Assembly: GCF_001423885.1 (NCBI RefSeq)
Contig: NZ_LMPP01000009.1
Coordinates: forward strand, 218,044 to 282,043
DNA from: Rathayibacter sp. Leaf185
GTDB taxonomy: Bacteria > Actinomycetota > Actinomycetes > Actinomycetales > Microbacteriaceae
Length of the DNA: 64,000 nt
Direction: 5' to 3'
Below, in pieces: positions 1 through 9,449 of the stretch. A model generated the notes under the pieces. It did no database searches, had not been told where the DNA came from, and saw only the letters and a list, made by a program, of their open reading frames with translations. Numbering within the stretch: the first letter of the stretch is position 1; each line of letters opens with the position of its first letter. The position numbers and the translations under genes were made by a program.

Positions 1-96
1 CGGCTTGTCGTAGATCGGCATCAACTGCTTCGAGATGCCCTTCGTGATCGGCCACAACCGCGACCCCGAACCACCCGCCAGAATGATCCCCTTCAC
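1..96 (-). CDS. rmlA: Glucose-1-phosphate thymidylyltransferase, N-terminal fragment
   Basis: Only the first 32 codons lie in the window; the gene continues past the left edge. The enzyme joins glucose-1-phosphate and dTTP to make dTDP-glucose, the first step of dTDP-L-rhamnose synthesis. The reading begins [16 protein letters not shown], the glycine-rich nucleotide-binding signature of the family, followed by the usual [10 protein letters not shown] segment. The GTG start overlaps the rmlC stop by four bases (GTGA), so the two genes are translationally coupled in the order rmlC then rmlA. Confidence 0.9.
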   Translation of the reverse strand, partial: MKGIILAGGSGSRLWPITKGISKQLMPIYDKP

Positions 97-704
97 GACC
101 GATCCCCGTCCAGCTCGGCGTAGAACGCCCGCGCCTGGTCCCAGGTCGGCAGGATGCCCGCCGCCTCGGCCTCGGCCAGCGTCGGCGCATCCGTGTCCTT
201 CGGCGAGAGCAGCAGCTCGCCCGCCTCCTCCGGGAAGCGCAGGCCGATCTGCTCGTCGAGCGGGTCGATGCCCTTCTCGCGCACCGGATCGAAGGTCGCG
301 TTCACGAGGTAGGAGACGACGGCTCCCTCGGTGAGCGCGACGAAGGCGTGGGCGATGCCCTCGGCGATGTAGACGGAGCGGCGGTCGACGTCGTCGAGCA
401 GGATCGACTCCCACTGACCGAAGGTCGGCGAGCCGACGCGCACATCGATCACGTAGTCGAGCACGGCGCCCGAGAAGCACGACACGTACTTCGCCTGCGA
501 CGGCGGGATCTGCGCGAAGTGGATGCCGCGCACGGTGCCGCGCTTGGACACGGAGGTGTTGCCCTGCCGCAGCGACAGCGGGTGGCCGACCTTCTCGGCG
601 AGGTGGTCGAAGCGGTAGAACTCGTAGAACACCCCCCGGTCGTCGGGGAACTGCCGCGGGGTGACCTCGTACACGTCGGGGATACCGAGCTCTCTGATCT
701 GCAC
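93..704 (-). CDS. rmlC: dTDP-4-dehydrorhamnose 3,5-epimerase
   Basis: This 203-residue cupin epimerises dTDP-4-keto-6-deoxyglucose at C3 and C5 in the dTDP-L-rhamnose pathway. The [10 protein letters not shown] segment near residues 57-65 carries the catalytic histidine (H62) expected for the family, and [15 protein letters not shown] follows it. Length is normal for RmlC. The GTG start is supported by a -10-like TACACT seven bases upstream, with no Shine-Dalgarno sequence, so the message is probably leaderless. It is divergent from rmlD and coupled to rmlA; rmlB is not in the window. Confidence 0.95.
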   Translation of the reverse strand: MQIRELGIPDVYEVTPRQFPDDRGVFYEFYRFDHLAEKVGHPLSLRQGNTSVSKRGTVRGIHFAQIPPSQAKYVSCFSGAVLDYVIDVRVGSPTFGQWESILLDDVDRRSVYIAEGIAHAFVALTEGAVVSYLVNATFDPVREKGIDPLDEQIGLRFPEEAGELLLSPKDTDAPTLAEAEAAGILPTWDQARAFYAELDGDRS

Positions 705-711
705 GGTCGCC

Positions 712-717
712 AGTGTA
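712..717 (-). promoter_or_regulatory. Putative -10 box of a leaderless rmlC-rmlA transcript
   Basis: TACACT (read on the minus strand) ends seven bases before the rmlC GTG. This spacing places transcription start at or next to the start codon. No Shine-Dalgarno sequence is present. Confidence 0.5.
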
Positions 718-797
718 ACCAGGGCGTGTTTCGCGCAGTCGCCCGGCGCCCATCATCCGGGCCGGTGCGCCAGCGCCCGCCGTCCGCACGGCTCCGG

Positions 798-803
798 CAT
801 GAT
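798..803 (+). promoter_or_regulatory. Putative -10 box of rmlD
   Basis: CATGAT lies exactly six bases before the rmlD GTG, the spacing seen at several other genes in this window, and fits leaderless transcription. The first base departs from TANNNT, so this is a weaker example. Confidence 0.4.
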
Positions 804-809
804 GAAGCG

Positions 810-1655
810 GTGACCTTCCTCATCACGGGCGCCTCCGGCATGCTCGGCACCGACCTCCGCACCGTCCTCGGCGACCGCCCTTTCACGGCCCTCGCCCGCC
901 GCGACCTCGACGTCACCGACCTCGACGCGGTGCGCGCGGCCGTCGCGGGTCACGACGCCGTGCTGAACTGCGCCGCCTACACCCGCGTCGACGATGCTGA
1001 GAGCGATGAGCAGGAGGCGCGCCGCGTCAACGCGGTGGGTGCCGGCAACCTCGCCCTCGCAGCGGCGGAGGCGGGCGCGGCGATCGTCCAGGTCTCGACC
1101 GACTACGTCTTCGACGGCTCCGCCACGAGCCCCTACGCCGAGTCGCACCCGCGCGAGCCGATCTCGGCCTACGGCCGCACCAAGGCCGAGGGCGAGGAGC
1201 TCGTCCTCGCGGCGAACCCCGACCGCGGCTACGTCGTCCGTACGGCCTGGCTCTACGGCGCGCACGGCGCCAACTTCGCGAAGACCATGGTGCGCCTCGC
1301 CGGCTCGCACGAGACGCTCTCGGTTGTGGACGATCAGCGCGGCCAGCCCACCTGGACCACGGACCTCGCCGCGCGACTGGTCGAGCTCGTCGACTCCGGC
1401 GCCCCCGCCGGCGTCTACCACGGCACCAACGCCGGAGAGACGACCTGGCTCGGCTTCGCTCGCGCCGTCTTCGAGAAGGCGGGCCTGGATCCCGAGCGGA
1501 TCCGCCCGACCGACAGCGGCAGCTTCGTCCGCCCGGCCCCGCGCCCCGCCTACTCGGTGCTCGGGCACGACGCCTGGGCCGCCGCGGGTCTGGCTCCGCT
1601 GCGCTCCTGGCAGGATGCCCTCGCCGCGGCCCCGCTCGAGGCGATCACCCCGTGA
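810..1655 (+). CDS. rmlD: dTDP-4-dehydrorhamnose reductase
   Basis: This 281-residue short-chain dehydrogenase reduces dTDP-4-keto-L-rhamnose to dTDP-L-rhamnose with NAD(P)H. The N-terminus [13 protein letters not shown] gives the Rossmann GxxGxxG loop at residues 7-13. STDYVFDG lies at 96-103, and the catalytic YxxxK is Y121/K125 in YGRTKAE. The open frame extends far upstream, but that part is antisense to rmlC; the GTG at 810 is chosen because the Rossmann strand begins there. The stop overlaps the next gene's GTG start by four bases, so the pair is an operon. Confidence 0.95.
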   Translation: MTFLITGASGMLGTDLRTVLGDRPFTALARRDLDVTDLDAVRAAVAGHDAVLNCAAYTRVDDAESDEQEARRVNAVGAGNLALAAAEAGAAIVQVSTDYVFDGSATSPYAESHPREPISAYGRTKAEGEELVLAANPDRGYVVRTAWLYGAHGANFAKTMVRLAGSHETLSVVDDQRGQPTWTTDLAARLVELVDSGAPAGVYHGTNAGETTWLGFARAVFEKAGLDPERIRPTDSGSFVRPAPRPAYSVLGHDAWAAAGLAPLRSWQDALAAAPLEAITP

Positions 1656-2788
1656 CGACCACGCTCCGGGTCGTCGTCGACCAGATGCTGGCGCGGGTGC
1701 CGGGCGGGATCGGCCGGTACACGGAGGAGCTCACGCGCGAGCTCATCCGCACCGCCCCCCGCGACTGCGAGGTCGAGGCCGTCGTCTCGGCCCACCCGCC
1801 CGAGAAGGAGGAGGAGCTGCGGCTCCGGCTCCCCGGTCTCGCGAGGATCCACCGCCTGCACCTCGGTCGCCGCGAGCTCTCGCGCACGTGGCAGTACGGC
1901 ATCGGCATCCCCACCGGCGGCGGGATGATGCACGCGCCGAGCCTGTTCGCGCCGCTGCGCAACCACGAGGGCCGCGAGGGCGAGCAGATCGCCGTCACGA
2001 TCCACGACACGGTGCCGTGGACGCATCCGGAGACCCTGACCCCGCACGGCGCGAAGTGGCACCGGGCGATGGCCAAGCGGGCCCGCAAGTACGCTGACGC
2101 CGTCGTCGTGCCGACCCACGCGGTCGCCCAGCAGCTCTCGCAGGTCCTCGACTTCGGCGACCGGCTGCGCGTCATCGGAGGAGCGGTCGGCTCGTCCCTC
2201 GTCCTGCCCGACGACGCCGACGCGCGCGCCGAGGCACTCGCTCTGCCCGCCGAGTACGTGCTGAGCGTCGGCACGCTCGAGCCGCGCAAGGGGCTCGTCT
2301 CGCTGATCACCGCGTTCGGCGGAGCGTCGGCCCCCGAGATCCCGCTGCTCATCGTCGGCCCGACCGGATGGGGAGAACTCGACATCGCCTCCGTCGCCGA
2401 CGAGCAGGGCCTGGACGAGCACCGCGTGCGCGCGCTGGGCGTGCTCAGCGACGCCGATCTCGCGGTCGTGCTCGACCGCGCCACGCTCTTCGTCTACCCG
2501 AGCATCGCCGAGGGCTTCGGCCTGCCCGTGCTCGAGGCGATGCACTTCGGCGTGCCGGTCGTCCACTCCGACGACCCGGCGCTGCTCGAGGTCGCCTCCG
2601 ACGCCGGAGTCGCGGTGGAGCGCGCGGACGCGAAGGACTACCCCGAGCGGCTGGCTCTCGCGATGAGCAGCGTGCTCGGCGACCCCGGCCTCCGCGAGCG
2701 ACTGGCCGTCGCCGGTCGCGACCGCTCCCGCGCCTTCAGCTGGCGCGACTCGGCCGAGCGCGTCTGGGCGCTGCACGCCGACCTGTAG
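1652..2788 (+). CDS. Family 4 glycosyltransferase
   Basis: This 378-residue GT-B glycosyltransferase probably adds a sugar, plausibly rhamnose, to an envelope polysaccharide. The C-terminal half has the donor-site signature PSIAEGFGLPVLEAMHFGVPVV (about residues 285-306) with the E-x7-E spacing of family GT4, and LSVGTLEPRKGL near 206 opens the second Rossmann domain. It overlaps the rmlD stop by four bases, so it shares that operon, which is the only support for a rhamnose donor. The acceptor cannot be read from the sequence. Confidence 0.85.
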   Translation: MTTTLRVVVDQMLARVPGGIGRYTEELTRELIRTAPRDCEVEAVVSAHPPEKEEELRLRLPGLARIHRLHLGRRELSRTWQYGIGIPTGGGMMHAPSLFAPLRNHEGREGEQIAVTIHDTVPWTHPETLTPHGAKWHRAMAKRARKYADAVVVPTHAVAQQLSQVLDFGDRLRVIGGAVGSSLVLPDDADARAEALALPAEYVLSVGTLEPRKGLVSLITAFGGASAPEIPLLIVGPTGWGELDIASVADEQGLDEHRVRALGVLSDADLAVVLDRATLFVYPSIAEGFGLPVLEAMHFGVPVVHSDDPALLEVASDAGVAVERADAKDYPERLALAMSSVLGDPGLRERLAVAGRDRSRAFSWRDSAERVWALHADL

Positions 2789-2821
2789 CACCCGTCGGGG
2801 AAGCCGTTCGCCCGACGGCGT

Positions 2822-4189
2822 CTACTGCGCGGCGGAGTCGGGGAACAGGCCGTCCTGCACCATGGAGTGCACGACGTCGTAGTCGGGGTCCTCGGGATCG
2901 ACGGCCGGCGGCACCAGCTCGATCGCCTTCACCGGCTGCGACTTCGTCTTGAGACCCAGCTGGACGAAGTATCCGAGCATCCCCTGCGGCACGTCGGTCT
3001 TGATGACCTGCGACCCGGCTGCGGCGACGTCCTGGAACTTGGCGAGGACGTTCGCGGGCTCGAACTGGGCGAGCAGCGCCTCCTGCACCTGCCGCTGGCG
3101 CGCCATGCGGTCGTAGTCGCTGGTCGTGTACCGCGAGCGCGCGTAGGCGAGGGCCTGCTCGCCGTTGAAGTGGTACTGACCGGGGTCGATCCACTGGTTG
3201 ACGCCCTGCATCTCACCGGAGGAGTCGGGGAGCCCGCCGAGCGGCAGGGGCTCGGTGCCCTGGTAGTCGATGTCGACGCCGCCGAGCGCATCGATCAGCT
3301 GGGCGAAGCCCTCCATGTCGATCAGCGCGTAGTACTGGATCTTCAGACCGAGGATGCCCTCGACCGCGTCCCGCGTCGCCTCGATGCCGGGCTCGCTGCC
3401 GGCGGCGACGGCGTCCGGGTAGAGGTCCGAGTCCTTCAGCTCCACCTCGGTGTAGACGGAGTTGAGCTTGCAGACGTCGACGTTGCAGTTGTCGGTGTTG
3501 TAACCGTCGGGGTACAGCTCGTGCATCGGGCTGTCCTCGGGGAAGGGGAAGTCGACGAACTCGCGCGAGACCCCGATGATCGAGGCCTCACCGGAGGACG
3601 CGTCGATGCTCACGACGGAGATGCTGTCGGGGCGCAGACCGTCGCGGTCCTCCCCCGCGTCTCCGCCGAGCAGCATCACGTTGTAGCGGCCGTCGATCGG
3701 AGCCTCGATCGCGCCGCCGCCGAAGATCGACGAGAGCGTGCCGCGGGTGACTCCGACGAGGTAGGTGCCGTAGCCGGCGGTGCCGACCGAGACCGCCATC
3801 AGCGCGATCGTGGCGAAGGCGAGCACTCCCCGCATCCGCGGGCGGACCCGGACTACCTTGATCAGCCGGAGCGTGTCGAGCGTGAGGACCAGCCACACCA
3901 CCGCGTAGATCACGAGCGCCGCCTGCAGCGCGAGCATCGACAGGTCGAAGGTGACCAGCGTGTAGAGGCCGGTCGGGAAGACGAAGTAGAGCAGGACCGC
4001 CACCAGCAGCGCGACCCAGAGGCCGAGCGTGAAGCCGAGGCCGAGGCGGCCGAGCCGCCGATTGCCCGCGAGGACCTGGGCGGAGCCCGGGACGAGGAAG
4101 TTGCCGAGGAGGAGCCACCACGCCCGGCGCGTCATGAACGAGCGCGAGCGGACATCCGGATGACGCAGCGGCAGGGTCATCGCCGTCAC
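2822..4189 (-). CDS. LytR-CpsA-Psr (LCP) family wall-polymer transferase
   Basis: This 455-residue membrane protein belongs to the LCP family, which transfers lipid-linked glycopolymers to peptidoglycan on the outer face of the membrane. Several hydrophobic segments fill roughly residues 25-150. The LCP domain follows, with [19 protein letters not shown], and a C-terminal GVDIDYQG and [22 protein letters not shown] block carrying the conserved arginines. The GTG start overlaps the purE stop by four bases, so it may be co-transcribed with purE, although neighbouring rhamnose and glycosyltransferase genes suggest an envelope role. Confidence 0.9.
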   Translation of the reverse strand: MTAMTLPLRHPDVRSRSFMTRRAWWLLLGNFLVPGSAQVLAGNRRLGRLGLGFTLGLWVALLVAVLLYFVFPTGLYTLVTFDLSMLALQAALVIYAVVWLVLTLDTLRLIKVVRVRPRMRGVLAFATIALMAVSVGTAGYGTYLVGVTRGTLSSIFGGGAIEAPIDGRYNVMLLGGDAGEDRDGLRPDSISVVSIDASSGEASIIGVSREFVDFPFPEDSPMHELYPDGYNTDNCNVDVCKLNSVYTEVELKDSDLYPDAVAAGSEPGIEATRDAVEGILGLKIQYYALIDMEGFAQLIDALGGVDIDYQGTEPLPLGGLPDSSGEMQGVNQWIDPGQYHFNGEQALAYARSRYTTSDYDRMARQRQVQEALLAQFEPANVLAKFQDVAAAGSQVIKTDVPQGMLGYFVQLGLKTKSQPVKAIELVPPAVDPEDPDYDVVHSMVQDGLFPDSAAQ

Positions 4190-4698
4190 AGGCTCGCCAC
4201 CAGTGCATCGTTCTTCGCGGCGACCTGGGTCTCGAGGTCGGCCGCGAAGTCGTCGAGCTTCTGTGTGAGCGACGCGTCGGCGGTCGCGAGGATCTTCACC
4301 GCGAGCAGGCCCGCGTTGCGCGCGCCGCCGATCGAGACGGTGGCCACGGGCACACCGGCCGGCATCTGCACGATCGAGAGGAGGGAGTCGAGTCCGTCGA
4401 GCCGCGCGAGGGGCACCGGCACGCCGACGACCGGCAGGGAGGTGACGGCCGCGAGCATCCCGGGGAGGTGGGCGGCTCCTCCGGCGCCGGCGATGACGAC
4501 CTTGAGGCCGCGCGCGTGCGCGCCGCGACCGTAGTCGATCATCGCCTGCGGAGTGCGGTGCGCCGAGACCACGCGGACCTCGTGCGCGACCCCGAACTCG
4601 GAGAGCGTCGTCGAGGCCGCCTGCATGACCGACCAGTCGGAGTCCGACCCCATCACCAGGCCCACCAGCGGCGTGCCCTCTCCCACGTGCCCGCTCAC
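4186..4698 (-). CDS. purE: N5-carboxyaminoimidazole ribonucleotide mutase
   Basis: This 170-residue class I PurE isomerises N5-CAIR to CAIR in de novo purine synthesis, using the product of PurK encoded just upstream. Signature residues are GSDSDWSVM near residue 18, the SAHRTP histidine loop near 45, and the GGAAHLPGM glycine-rich segment. Length is normal. The GTG start overlaps the stop of a 16-codon reading frame by four bases (GTGA), and GGAG lies nine bases upstream. Its own stop overlaps the LCP gene start. Confidence 0.95.
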   Translation of the reverse strand: MSGHVGEGTPLVGLVMGSDSDWSVMQAASTTLSEFGVAHEVRVVSAHRTPQAMIDYGRGAHARGLKVVIAGAGGAAHLPGMLAAVTSLPVVGVPVPLARLDGLDSLLSIVQMPAGVPVATVSIGGARNAGLLAVKILATADASLTQKLDDFAADLETQVAAKNDALVASL

Positions 4699-4745
4699 GC
4701 GAGGTCTCCGAGGGCGCGGGCAGGGGAGGTCGTCTGGCTCGTCAC
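4695..4745 (-). CDS. Possible 16-residue leader peptide ahead of purE
   Basis: A short frame, [16 protein letters not shown], starts with GTG seven bases after a TAGCAT -10-like box and ends in a TGA that overlaps the purE GTG. The layout suggests a leaderless upstream frame whose termination is coupled to purE initiation. No runs of regulatory codons are seen. It could be chance, because GTG followed by a stop is common in such DNA. Conservation in related genomes would decide. Confidence 0.35.
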   Translation of the reverse strand: MTSQTTSPARALGDLA

Positions 4746-4752
4746 GGCCCCC

Positions 4753-4758
4753 ATGCTA
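4753..4758 (-). promoter_or_regulatory. Putative -10 box for the purE transcript
   Basis: TAGCAT (minus strand) lies seven bases before the GTG of the short upstream frame and about 54 bases before purE. It is in the 64-base gap between purK and purE, so purE may be transcribed separately from purK. Confidence 0.4.
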
Positions 4759-4762
4759 CGTG

Positions 4763-5893
4763 TCAGTCCGTGAGAAGGGCCGCCGCGGCACGCGCCTCGT
4801 AGACGACGAGGTCGAGCTCGTCGCCCGTCGCGTTGACGTGCCCGACCTTCCGCCCGGGGCGAGGCTCCTTGCCGTAGTTGTGCACCTTCACCGCCGGGTG
4901 CTCCGCCAGGACGCGCGGGTAGCGGTCGGTCAACGACTCGCCCACCGGCCCGCCGAGCACGTTCACCATGACGGTCCAGGGGTCGCGGCATCCGGTCGCT
5001 CCGAGGGGCAGATCGAGCACGGCGCGCAGGTGCTGCTCGAACTGGGAGGTGGTCGATCCGTCCATCGTCCAGTGCCCGCTGTTGTGCGGTCGCATCGCGA
5101 GCTCGTTGACCAGGATGCGGTCGTCGGTCGTCTCGAAGAGCTCGACGGCGAGCACCCCGGTGACGCCCAGCCGCTCGGCGATCGTCTCGGCGATCTCGGC
5201 TGCGGTGGCGGCGACGCGACCGGCGGAGGCGGGGGCCGGCGCGAACACCTCGGCGCACACTCCGTCGCGCTGGACCGATTCGACGACGGGCCAGAGGATC
5301 GTCTCGCCGGACGGGCGACGGGCGACGAGCTGGGCCAGCTCGCGGCGGAAGTCGACGAGCTCCTCGACGAGCAGGGCGCCGCCCCGACCGTCCTCGGCGA
5401 GCGCCTGGAACCAGTCGTCGGCCTCGCGCGGTCCGTGGATGACGCGCACGCCCTTGCCGTCGTAGCCGCCGCGGGCCGTCTTGACGACGGCGCGTCCGCC
5501 GTGGTCGTCGAGGAACGCGGCGAGCTCGTCGGCGTTCGCGACCTCGGCCCAGTCGGGCACGGGGATGCCGATGTCGCTGAGGCGACGGCGCATGAGCAGC
5601 TTGTCCTGCGCGTAGAGCAGAGCATCGGGGCCGGGGTGCACCTCGACTCCCCGGGCGACGAGCTCGCGCAGGATGGGCTGCGGGACGTGCTCGTGGTCGA
5701 ACGTCACGACGTCGACCGTCTCGGCGAAGGCGAGCACCGTCGCCTCGTCGCGGTAGTCGCCGACCACGGTCGCGGCGAGCTCCGCGGAGGCGCCCTCGCC
5801 CTCGGCCAGGACCGCGATCTCGATGCCGAGCTCGACCGCCGCGGGGATCATCATCCGGGCGAGCTGGCCGCCTCCGATCACGCCGACGCGCAT
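4763..5893 (-). CDS. purK: N5-carboxyaminoimidazole ribonucleotide synthase
   Basis: This 376-residue ATP-grasp enzyme carboxylates AIR to N5-CAIR using ATP and bicarbonate. The N-terminus MRVGVIGGGQLARMM is the typical PurK start. VVKTARGGYDGKGV (about residues 137-150) is the ATP-grasp glycine loop, and ELAMRPHNSGHWT near 268 is the conserved active-site block. The start is preceded by a purine-rich GAGAGAGAGGAAC stretch acting as ribosome-binding site. The gene sits upstream of purE on the same strand, as usual. Confidence 0.95.
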   Translation of the reverse strand: MRVGVIGGGQLARMMIPAAVELGIEIAVLAEGEGASAELAATVVGDYRDEATVLAFAETVDVVTFDHEHVPQPILRELVARGVEVHPGPDALLYAQDKLLMRRRLSDIGIPVPDWAEVANADELAAFLDDHGGRAVVKTARGGYDGKGVRVIHGPREADDWFQALAEDGRGGALLVEELVDFRRELAQLVARRPSGETILWPVVESVQRDGVCAEVFAPAPASAGRVAATAAEIAETIAERLGVTGVLAVELFETTDDRILVNELAMRPHNSGHWTMDGSTTSQFEQHLRAVLDLPLGATGCRDPWTVMVNVLGGPVGESLTDRYPRVLAEHPAVKVHNYGKEPRPGRKVGHVNATGDELDLVVYEARAAAALLTD

Positions 5894-5956
5894 GGCGTTC
5901 CTCTCTCTCCGCCCGTCCGCACGGGCGGCTCCATGGTACCGGCGGGCCGGTGCGGC

Positions 5957-6436
5957 TCACTCGGCCGGAGGCGGCCACTCGGGGGCGGGCGCCGCCGCGA
6001 TCGCCGCGCGCAGGACGTCGGCGGCCAGCTCCGGATCGGGGAGGTCGCGGAGCACGAACACCTCCGCGCCTCCCTGCTCGATCGTCACGTCGGCGCAGCG
6101 CGCGATCCGCTGCGAGAGACTCCGGGTGATGCTCACGGTCATCCGCGGGTCGAAGACCAGCTCGGCCCGACGCACGCGGAGCAGACCGCGGCGGGCGCGC
6201 AGCCCGTCGGCGGTGATGCGGTAGCGGATGCCGGCCCAGCGGGCGATCCCGGGCACGCAGAGCAGGGTCACGAGGACGGCGGTGCCCAGCGCGATGATCC
6301 AGCGCTGCACGTCGAGCTCGAACTGCGCGGCGAAGTAGAAGCCCGCCCAGGTCAGCAGGAGGAACCCGACGACCGGCGCGAACGCCGTGCGCGCCCGCGG
6401 GGTGAGGCGGGCGAGGTCCCGCGCCCTGTCGGTCAC
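5957..6436 (-). CDS. PH-domain (YdbS-like) membrane protein
   Basis: This 159-residue protein has two adjacent transmembrane segments at about residues 18-38 and 45-65. A small beta-rich bacterial PH domain follows, containing GIRYRITADGLRARRGLLRVRRAELVFDPRMTVSITRSL. Proteins of this build are common in actinobacteria next to purK or birA; their function is not established. It begins with GTG, ten bases downstream of the birA stop, and is probably co-transcribed with birA. Confidence 0.75.
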   Translation of the reverse strand: MTDRARDLARLTPRARTAFAPVVGFLLLTWAGFYFAAQFELDVQRWIIALGTAVLVTLLCVPGIARWAGIRYRITADGLRARRGLLRVRRAELVFDPRMTVSITRSLSQRIARCADVTIEQGGAEVFVLRDLPDPELAADVLRAAIAAAPAPEWPPPAE

Positions 6437-6446
6437 CGGTGCACCG

Positions 6447-7214
6447 TCACTGCCGGAGGTGGGTGACGTCGCCGGAGGAGAAGGAGCGGCGCGCCCCGCC
6501 CTGCTCGACCACGAGGCGGCCGTCGCCGTCGATGTCGACGGCGGTCCCCTCCGCGGTGCCGCCGTCGGGGAGCTCGACGCGGACCGGGCGGCCGAGCGTC
6601 GCGCACCGCGACCGCACGACCGAGGCCGCTCCGGATGCCTCCGCGTCGCCGAGGGAGAGGATGGGAGCGAGCAGCGCCTGGAACTCGGTGAGGAACGCGG
6701 CGAGCACGGCGTCGGCCCCCGTCTCCCGGGATCCGGCGAGCGCGAGCGAGGTCGCGGTCGGCACCGGCAGCTCCTCCTCGCCCAGGATGAGGTTCACCCC
6801 GGTCCCGACGACCACGCGGCCGTCGGCGAGGCGCTCGGCGAGGATCCCGGCGACCTTGCGGCCCTCGAGCAGCACGTCGTTGGGCCACTTGACGCTCACG
6901 GGAACGTCGACGAGCGGCGCGAGGGCGCCTGCGAGGGCCGCGCCCGCGAGCAGCGGCAGCCAGCCGAGGGCGGCCGAGGGGAGGCCCGACGCATCGACGA
7001 GGGTCGACGCCGCGAGGGTCCGGCCGGGAGGGGCCTGCCAGACGCGGCCGAGGCGGCCCCGGCCCGCGCGCTGGTCGTCGGTGGCGACCACCGACAGGTG
7101 CGGCCAGGCGGCGGCGCCGGAGGAGGCGCGCTCGCGCAGCTCGTCGTTCGTCGAACCGGCGCTCTCGAGCCAGAGGACCTGCGGAGAGACGGAGCGGGAG
7201 AGCGGCAGCTGCAT
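6447..7214 (-). CDS. birA: Biotin--[acetyl-CoA-carboxylase] ligase
   Basis: This 255-residue enzyme activates biotin with ATP and attaches it to the carrier lysine of biotin carboxylases. Here the obvious target is the alpha subunit encoded at 18.6-20.3 kb. Recognised blocks are STNDELRE, the biotinyl-AMP loop GRGRLGRVWQAPPG, and KWPNDVLLEGRKVAGIL. There is no N-terminal helix-turn-helix, so it is a monofunctional ligase rather than a BirA repressor. A TACCGT box exactly six bases before the ATG fits leaderless transcription divergent from accD. Confidence 0.95.
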   Translation of the reverse strand: MQLPLSRSVSPQVLWLESAGSTNDELRERASSGAAAWPHLSVVATDDQRAGRGRLGRVWQAPPGRTLAASTLVDASGLPSAALGWLPLLAGAALAGALAPLVDVPVSVKWPNDVLLEGRKVAGILAERLADGRVVVGTGVNLILGEEELPVPTATSLALAGSRETGADAVLAAFLTEFQALLAPILSLGDAEASGAASVVRSRCATLGRPVRVELPDGGTAEGTAVDIDGDGRLVVEQGGARRSFSSGDVTHLRQ

Positions 7215-7220
7215 CCGGCC

Positions 7221-7226
7221 ACGGTA
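7221..7226 (-). promoter_or_regulatory. Putative -10 box of leaderless birA
   Basis: TACCGT (minus strand) is separated from the birA ATG by six bases, and no Shine-Dalgarno sequence lies between. Confidence 0.5.
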
Positions 7227-7336
7227 CCGGGCGTCGTCGAGAGGCCACCGGTGCCGCTCGTGTTGTGCCCATCCTCTCGTTCGTGCCGCCCGTCCCTGTG
7301 CGGGTACGACAAGGGGGGTGCCCCCACCCCCGCCGG

Positions 7337-7342
7337 TAAGGT
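7337..7342 (+). promoter_or_regulatory. Putative -10 box of leaderless accD
   Basis: TAAGGT lies six bases before the accD GTG. The G/C-rich palindrome-like run just upstream (GGGGGGTGCCCCCACCCCC) at about 7314-7331 could be an operator site in the divergent birA/accD gap. Confidence 0.5.
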
Positions 7343-7348
7343 GAGCGA

Positions 7349-8956
7349 GTGACCGCGAACATCGAACGTCCCGCGCCCGATCTGTACACGACCGCAGGGA
7401 AGATCGCGGATCTCAAGGCCCGCTATCACGAGGCGGTCACCGCCAGCGGCGAGGCCGCGATCGAGAAGCAGCACGCCAAGGGCAAGATGACGGCGCGCGA
7501 GCGCATCGACACCCTCCTCGACCCGGGATCGTTCGTCGAGCTCGACGAGTTCGTCCGCCACCGCACCCACGCGTTCGGCATGGAGAAGAAGCGGCCCTAC
7601 GGCGACGCGGTCGTCACCGGCACCGGCACCATCCACGGCCGTCAGGTCGCCGTGTACTCGCAGGACTTCACGATCTTCGGCGGCTCGCTCGGCGAGGTCG
7701 CCGGCGAGAAGATCATCAAGGTCATGGATCTGGCGCTGAAGACCGGCGTGCCGATCATCGGCATCCTCGACTCCGGCGGAGCCCGGATCCAGGAGGGCGT
7801 CGTCGCGCTCGGCAAGTACGGCGAGATCTTCCGCCGCAACACCGCGGCGAGCGGCGTCATCCCCCAGATCTCGATCATCTGCGGCCCGGCGGCCGGCGGC
7901 GCTGTCTACTCCCCCGCCCTCACCGACTTCGTGATCATGGTCGACAAGACCAGCCAGATGTTCGTCACGGGCCCCGACGTGATCAAGACCGTCACCGGCG
8001 AGGACGTCGGCATGGAGGAGCTCGGCGGCGCGCTCACGCACAACAAGATCTCGGGCGTCTCGCACTACCTCGCGAGCGACGAGAACGACGCGCTCGACTA
8101 CGCGCGGACGCTCCTCTCGTTCCTCCCGGACAACAACCTCTCGCAGGCCCCCGTCTTCGACAGCGAGCAGGTCGACCTCGAGACCACCGACGCCGACCGC
8201 TTCCTCGACACGATCATCCCGGACAGCCCGAACCAGCCGTACGACATGCGAGTCGTGATCGAGCACGTCGTCGACGAGGGCGACTTCCTCGAGGTGCAGC
8301 CCCTGTTCGCGCCGAACATCGTCATCGGCTTCGGCCGGGTGGAGGGACGCTCCGTCGGCATCATCGCCAACCAGCCCAGCGCGATGGCCGGCACCCTCAA
8401 CATCGAGGCGGGAGAGAAGGCCTCCCGGTTCGTCCGGTTCTGCGACGCGTTCTCGATCCCGATCCTCACCCTGGTCGACGTCCCCGGCTACCTCCCGGGC
8501 ACCGATCAGGAGTGGACCGGCGTCATCCGCCGCGGTGCGAAGCTGCTCTACGCCTACGCCGAGGCCACCGTCCCGCTGGTCACCGTCATCCTGCGCAAGG
8601 CCTACGGCGGCGCGTACATCGTGATGGGCTCGAAGCAGCTCGGAGCCGACATCAACCTGGCGTGGCCCACCGCCGAGATCGCCGTCATGGGCGGTCAGGG
8701 CGCCGTCAACATCCTCTACCGCGGCGAGATCCGCAAGGCCGAGGAGGCGGGCGAGGACGTCGCCGCGGTGCGCACCAGGCTCGCGAACGAGTACACGTAC
8801 AACGTGGCGAGCCCGTTCCTCGCGGCCGAGCGCGGCGAGCTCGACGGAGTGATCGAGCCGTCGGCCACCCGCGTCTCGGTGATCAAGGCGCTGCGGGCGC
8901 TGCGGACCAAGCGGGCGAACCTCCCGGCGAAGAAGCACGGCAACATCCCGCTCTGA
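7349..8956 (+). CDS. accD: Acyl-CoA carboxylase beta (carboxyltransferase) subunit
   Basis: This 535-residue carboxyltransferase moves CO2 from carboxybiotin to acetyl- or propionyl-CoA for fatty-acid synthesis. It has the two crotonase-like halves of the AccD5/PccB family: GGARIQEGV and [12 protein letters not shown] near residues 137-190, and [32 protein letters not shown] near 415-446. Length matches the family. Substrate preference cannot be read safely. The partner epsilon and alpha subunits are at 12.8 and 18.6 kb, unusually far away, and birA is divergent. Confidence 0.95.
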   Translation: MTANIERPAPDLYTTAGKIADLKARYHEAVTASGEAAIEKQHAKGKMTARERIDTLLDPGSFVELDEFVRHRTHAFGMEKKRPYGDAVVTGTGTIHGRQVAVYSQDFTIFGGSLGEVAGEKIIKVMDLALKTGVPIIGILDSGGARIQEGVVALGKYGEIFRRNTAASGVIPQISIICGPAAGGAVYSPALTDFVIMVDKTSQMFVTGPDVIKTVTGEDVGMEELGGALTHNKISGVSHYLASDENDALDYARTLLSFLPDNNLSQAPVFDSEQVDLETTDADRFLDTIIPDSPNQPYDMRVVIEHVVDEGDFLEVQPLFAPNIVIGFGRVEGRSVGIIANQPSAMAGTLNIEAGEKASRFVRFCDAFSIPILTLVDVPGYLPGTDQEWTGVIRRGAKLLYAYAEATVPLVTVILRKAYGGAYIVMGSKQLGADINLAWPTAEIAVMGGQGAVNILYRGEIRKAEEAGEDVAAVRTRLANEYTYNVASPFLAAERGELDGVIEPSATRVSVIKALRALRTKRANLPAKKHGNIPL

Positions 8957-9061
8957 CCGCGATGCCGTGCCCACCCGGGGCACCGGCGCACTCCCGGAGG
9001 GCACCGGCGCGGGGCTGCCGGCGTGAGGCCTCGCTGAGCGCTCGCCGGCGCGGGGAACGGG

Positions 9062-9439
9062 GGATCGATGCAGATCGACGCCTCGCGCTCCGCACCTCCT
9101 CTCTGCCGGCCTTCCCCGTCAGTGGCGTCGCGATCTCGAGGACGGGGACATCGTCCACCCCCGAGACCGTCGTCGCGAGCGATCGGGTGGCCGCGCGCCC
9201 CGACGAGATCCAGCTCGATCCCGGCGAGGGGCCCGGTCGGGACGCCGTCCGCAGCCGGCTCCCCGTTCTCGTGGACGACGTGCGCGAAGCGCCATCGCGC
9301 CGGCTCTGTCCGCCGAGGAAAGTGCTCGCCGGGCGACGCACTCCTGCTGCTCCGGGCGCTCGGCCGCACCGTCGCCGATCTCGCCGAGGAGATCGCCGAT
9401 CGCCGCTCGGGATTCCCACCTCCGCCCCTCGAAACCTAG
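9062..9439 (+). pseudogene. Decayed GAF-ANTAR regulator gene
   Basis: The accD to 9450 gap holds remnants of a second GAF-ANTAR protein. In one frame (about 9098-9285) one reads LPAFPVSGVAIS, then ETVVASDRVAARPDEIQLD and GEGPGRDAVRSRLPVLVDDV, which follow the GAF pattern of such proteins. From about 9320 a different frame reads DALLLLRALGRTVADLAEEIADRR, like the end of an ANTAR domain. The middle, including most of the GAF C-terminus and ANTAR start, is missing and a frameshift separates the halves. It adjoins an intact relative. Identification rests on pattern memory, not a search. Confidence 0.6.
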
Positions 9440-9442
9440 GAT
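9437..9442 (+). promoter_or_regulatory. Putative -10 box of the GAF-ANTAR gene
   Basis: TAGGAT lies seven bases before the ATG at 9450, again fitting a leaderless mRNA. Confidence 0.45.
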
Positions 9443-9449
9443 CGATATC

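Noticed and set aside
348-809. Extended N-terminus of RmlD
   Set aside because: This part is antisense to rmlC. The Rossmann strand begins at the GTG at 810.
8716-9369. Minus-strand frame across the accD end and the GAF-ANTAR remnant
   Set aside because: Its composition is that of an antisense shadow, and the plus strand gives recognisable GAF and ANTAR pieces.
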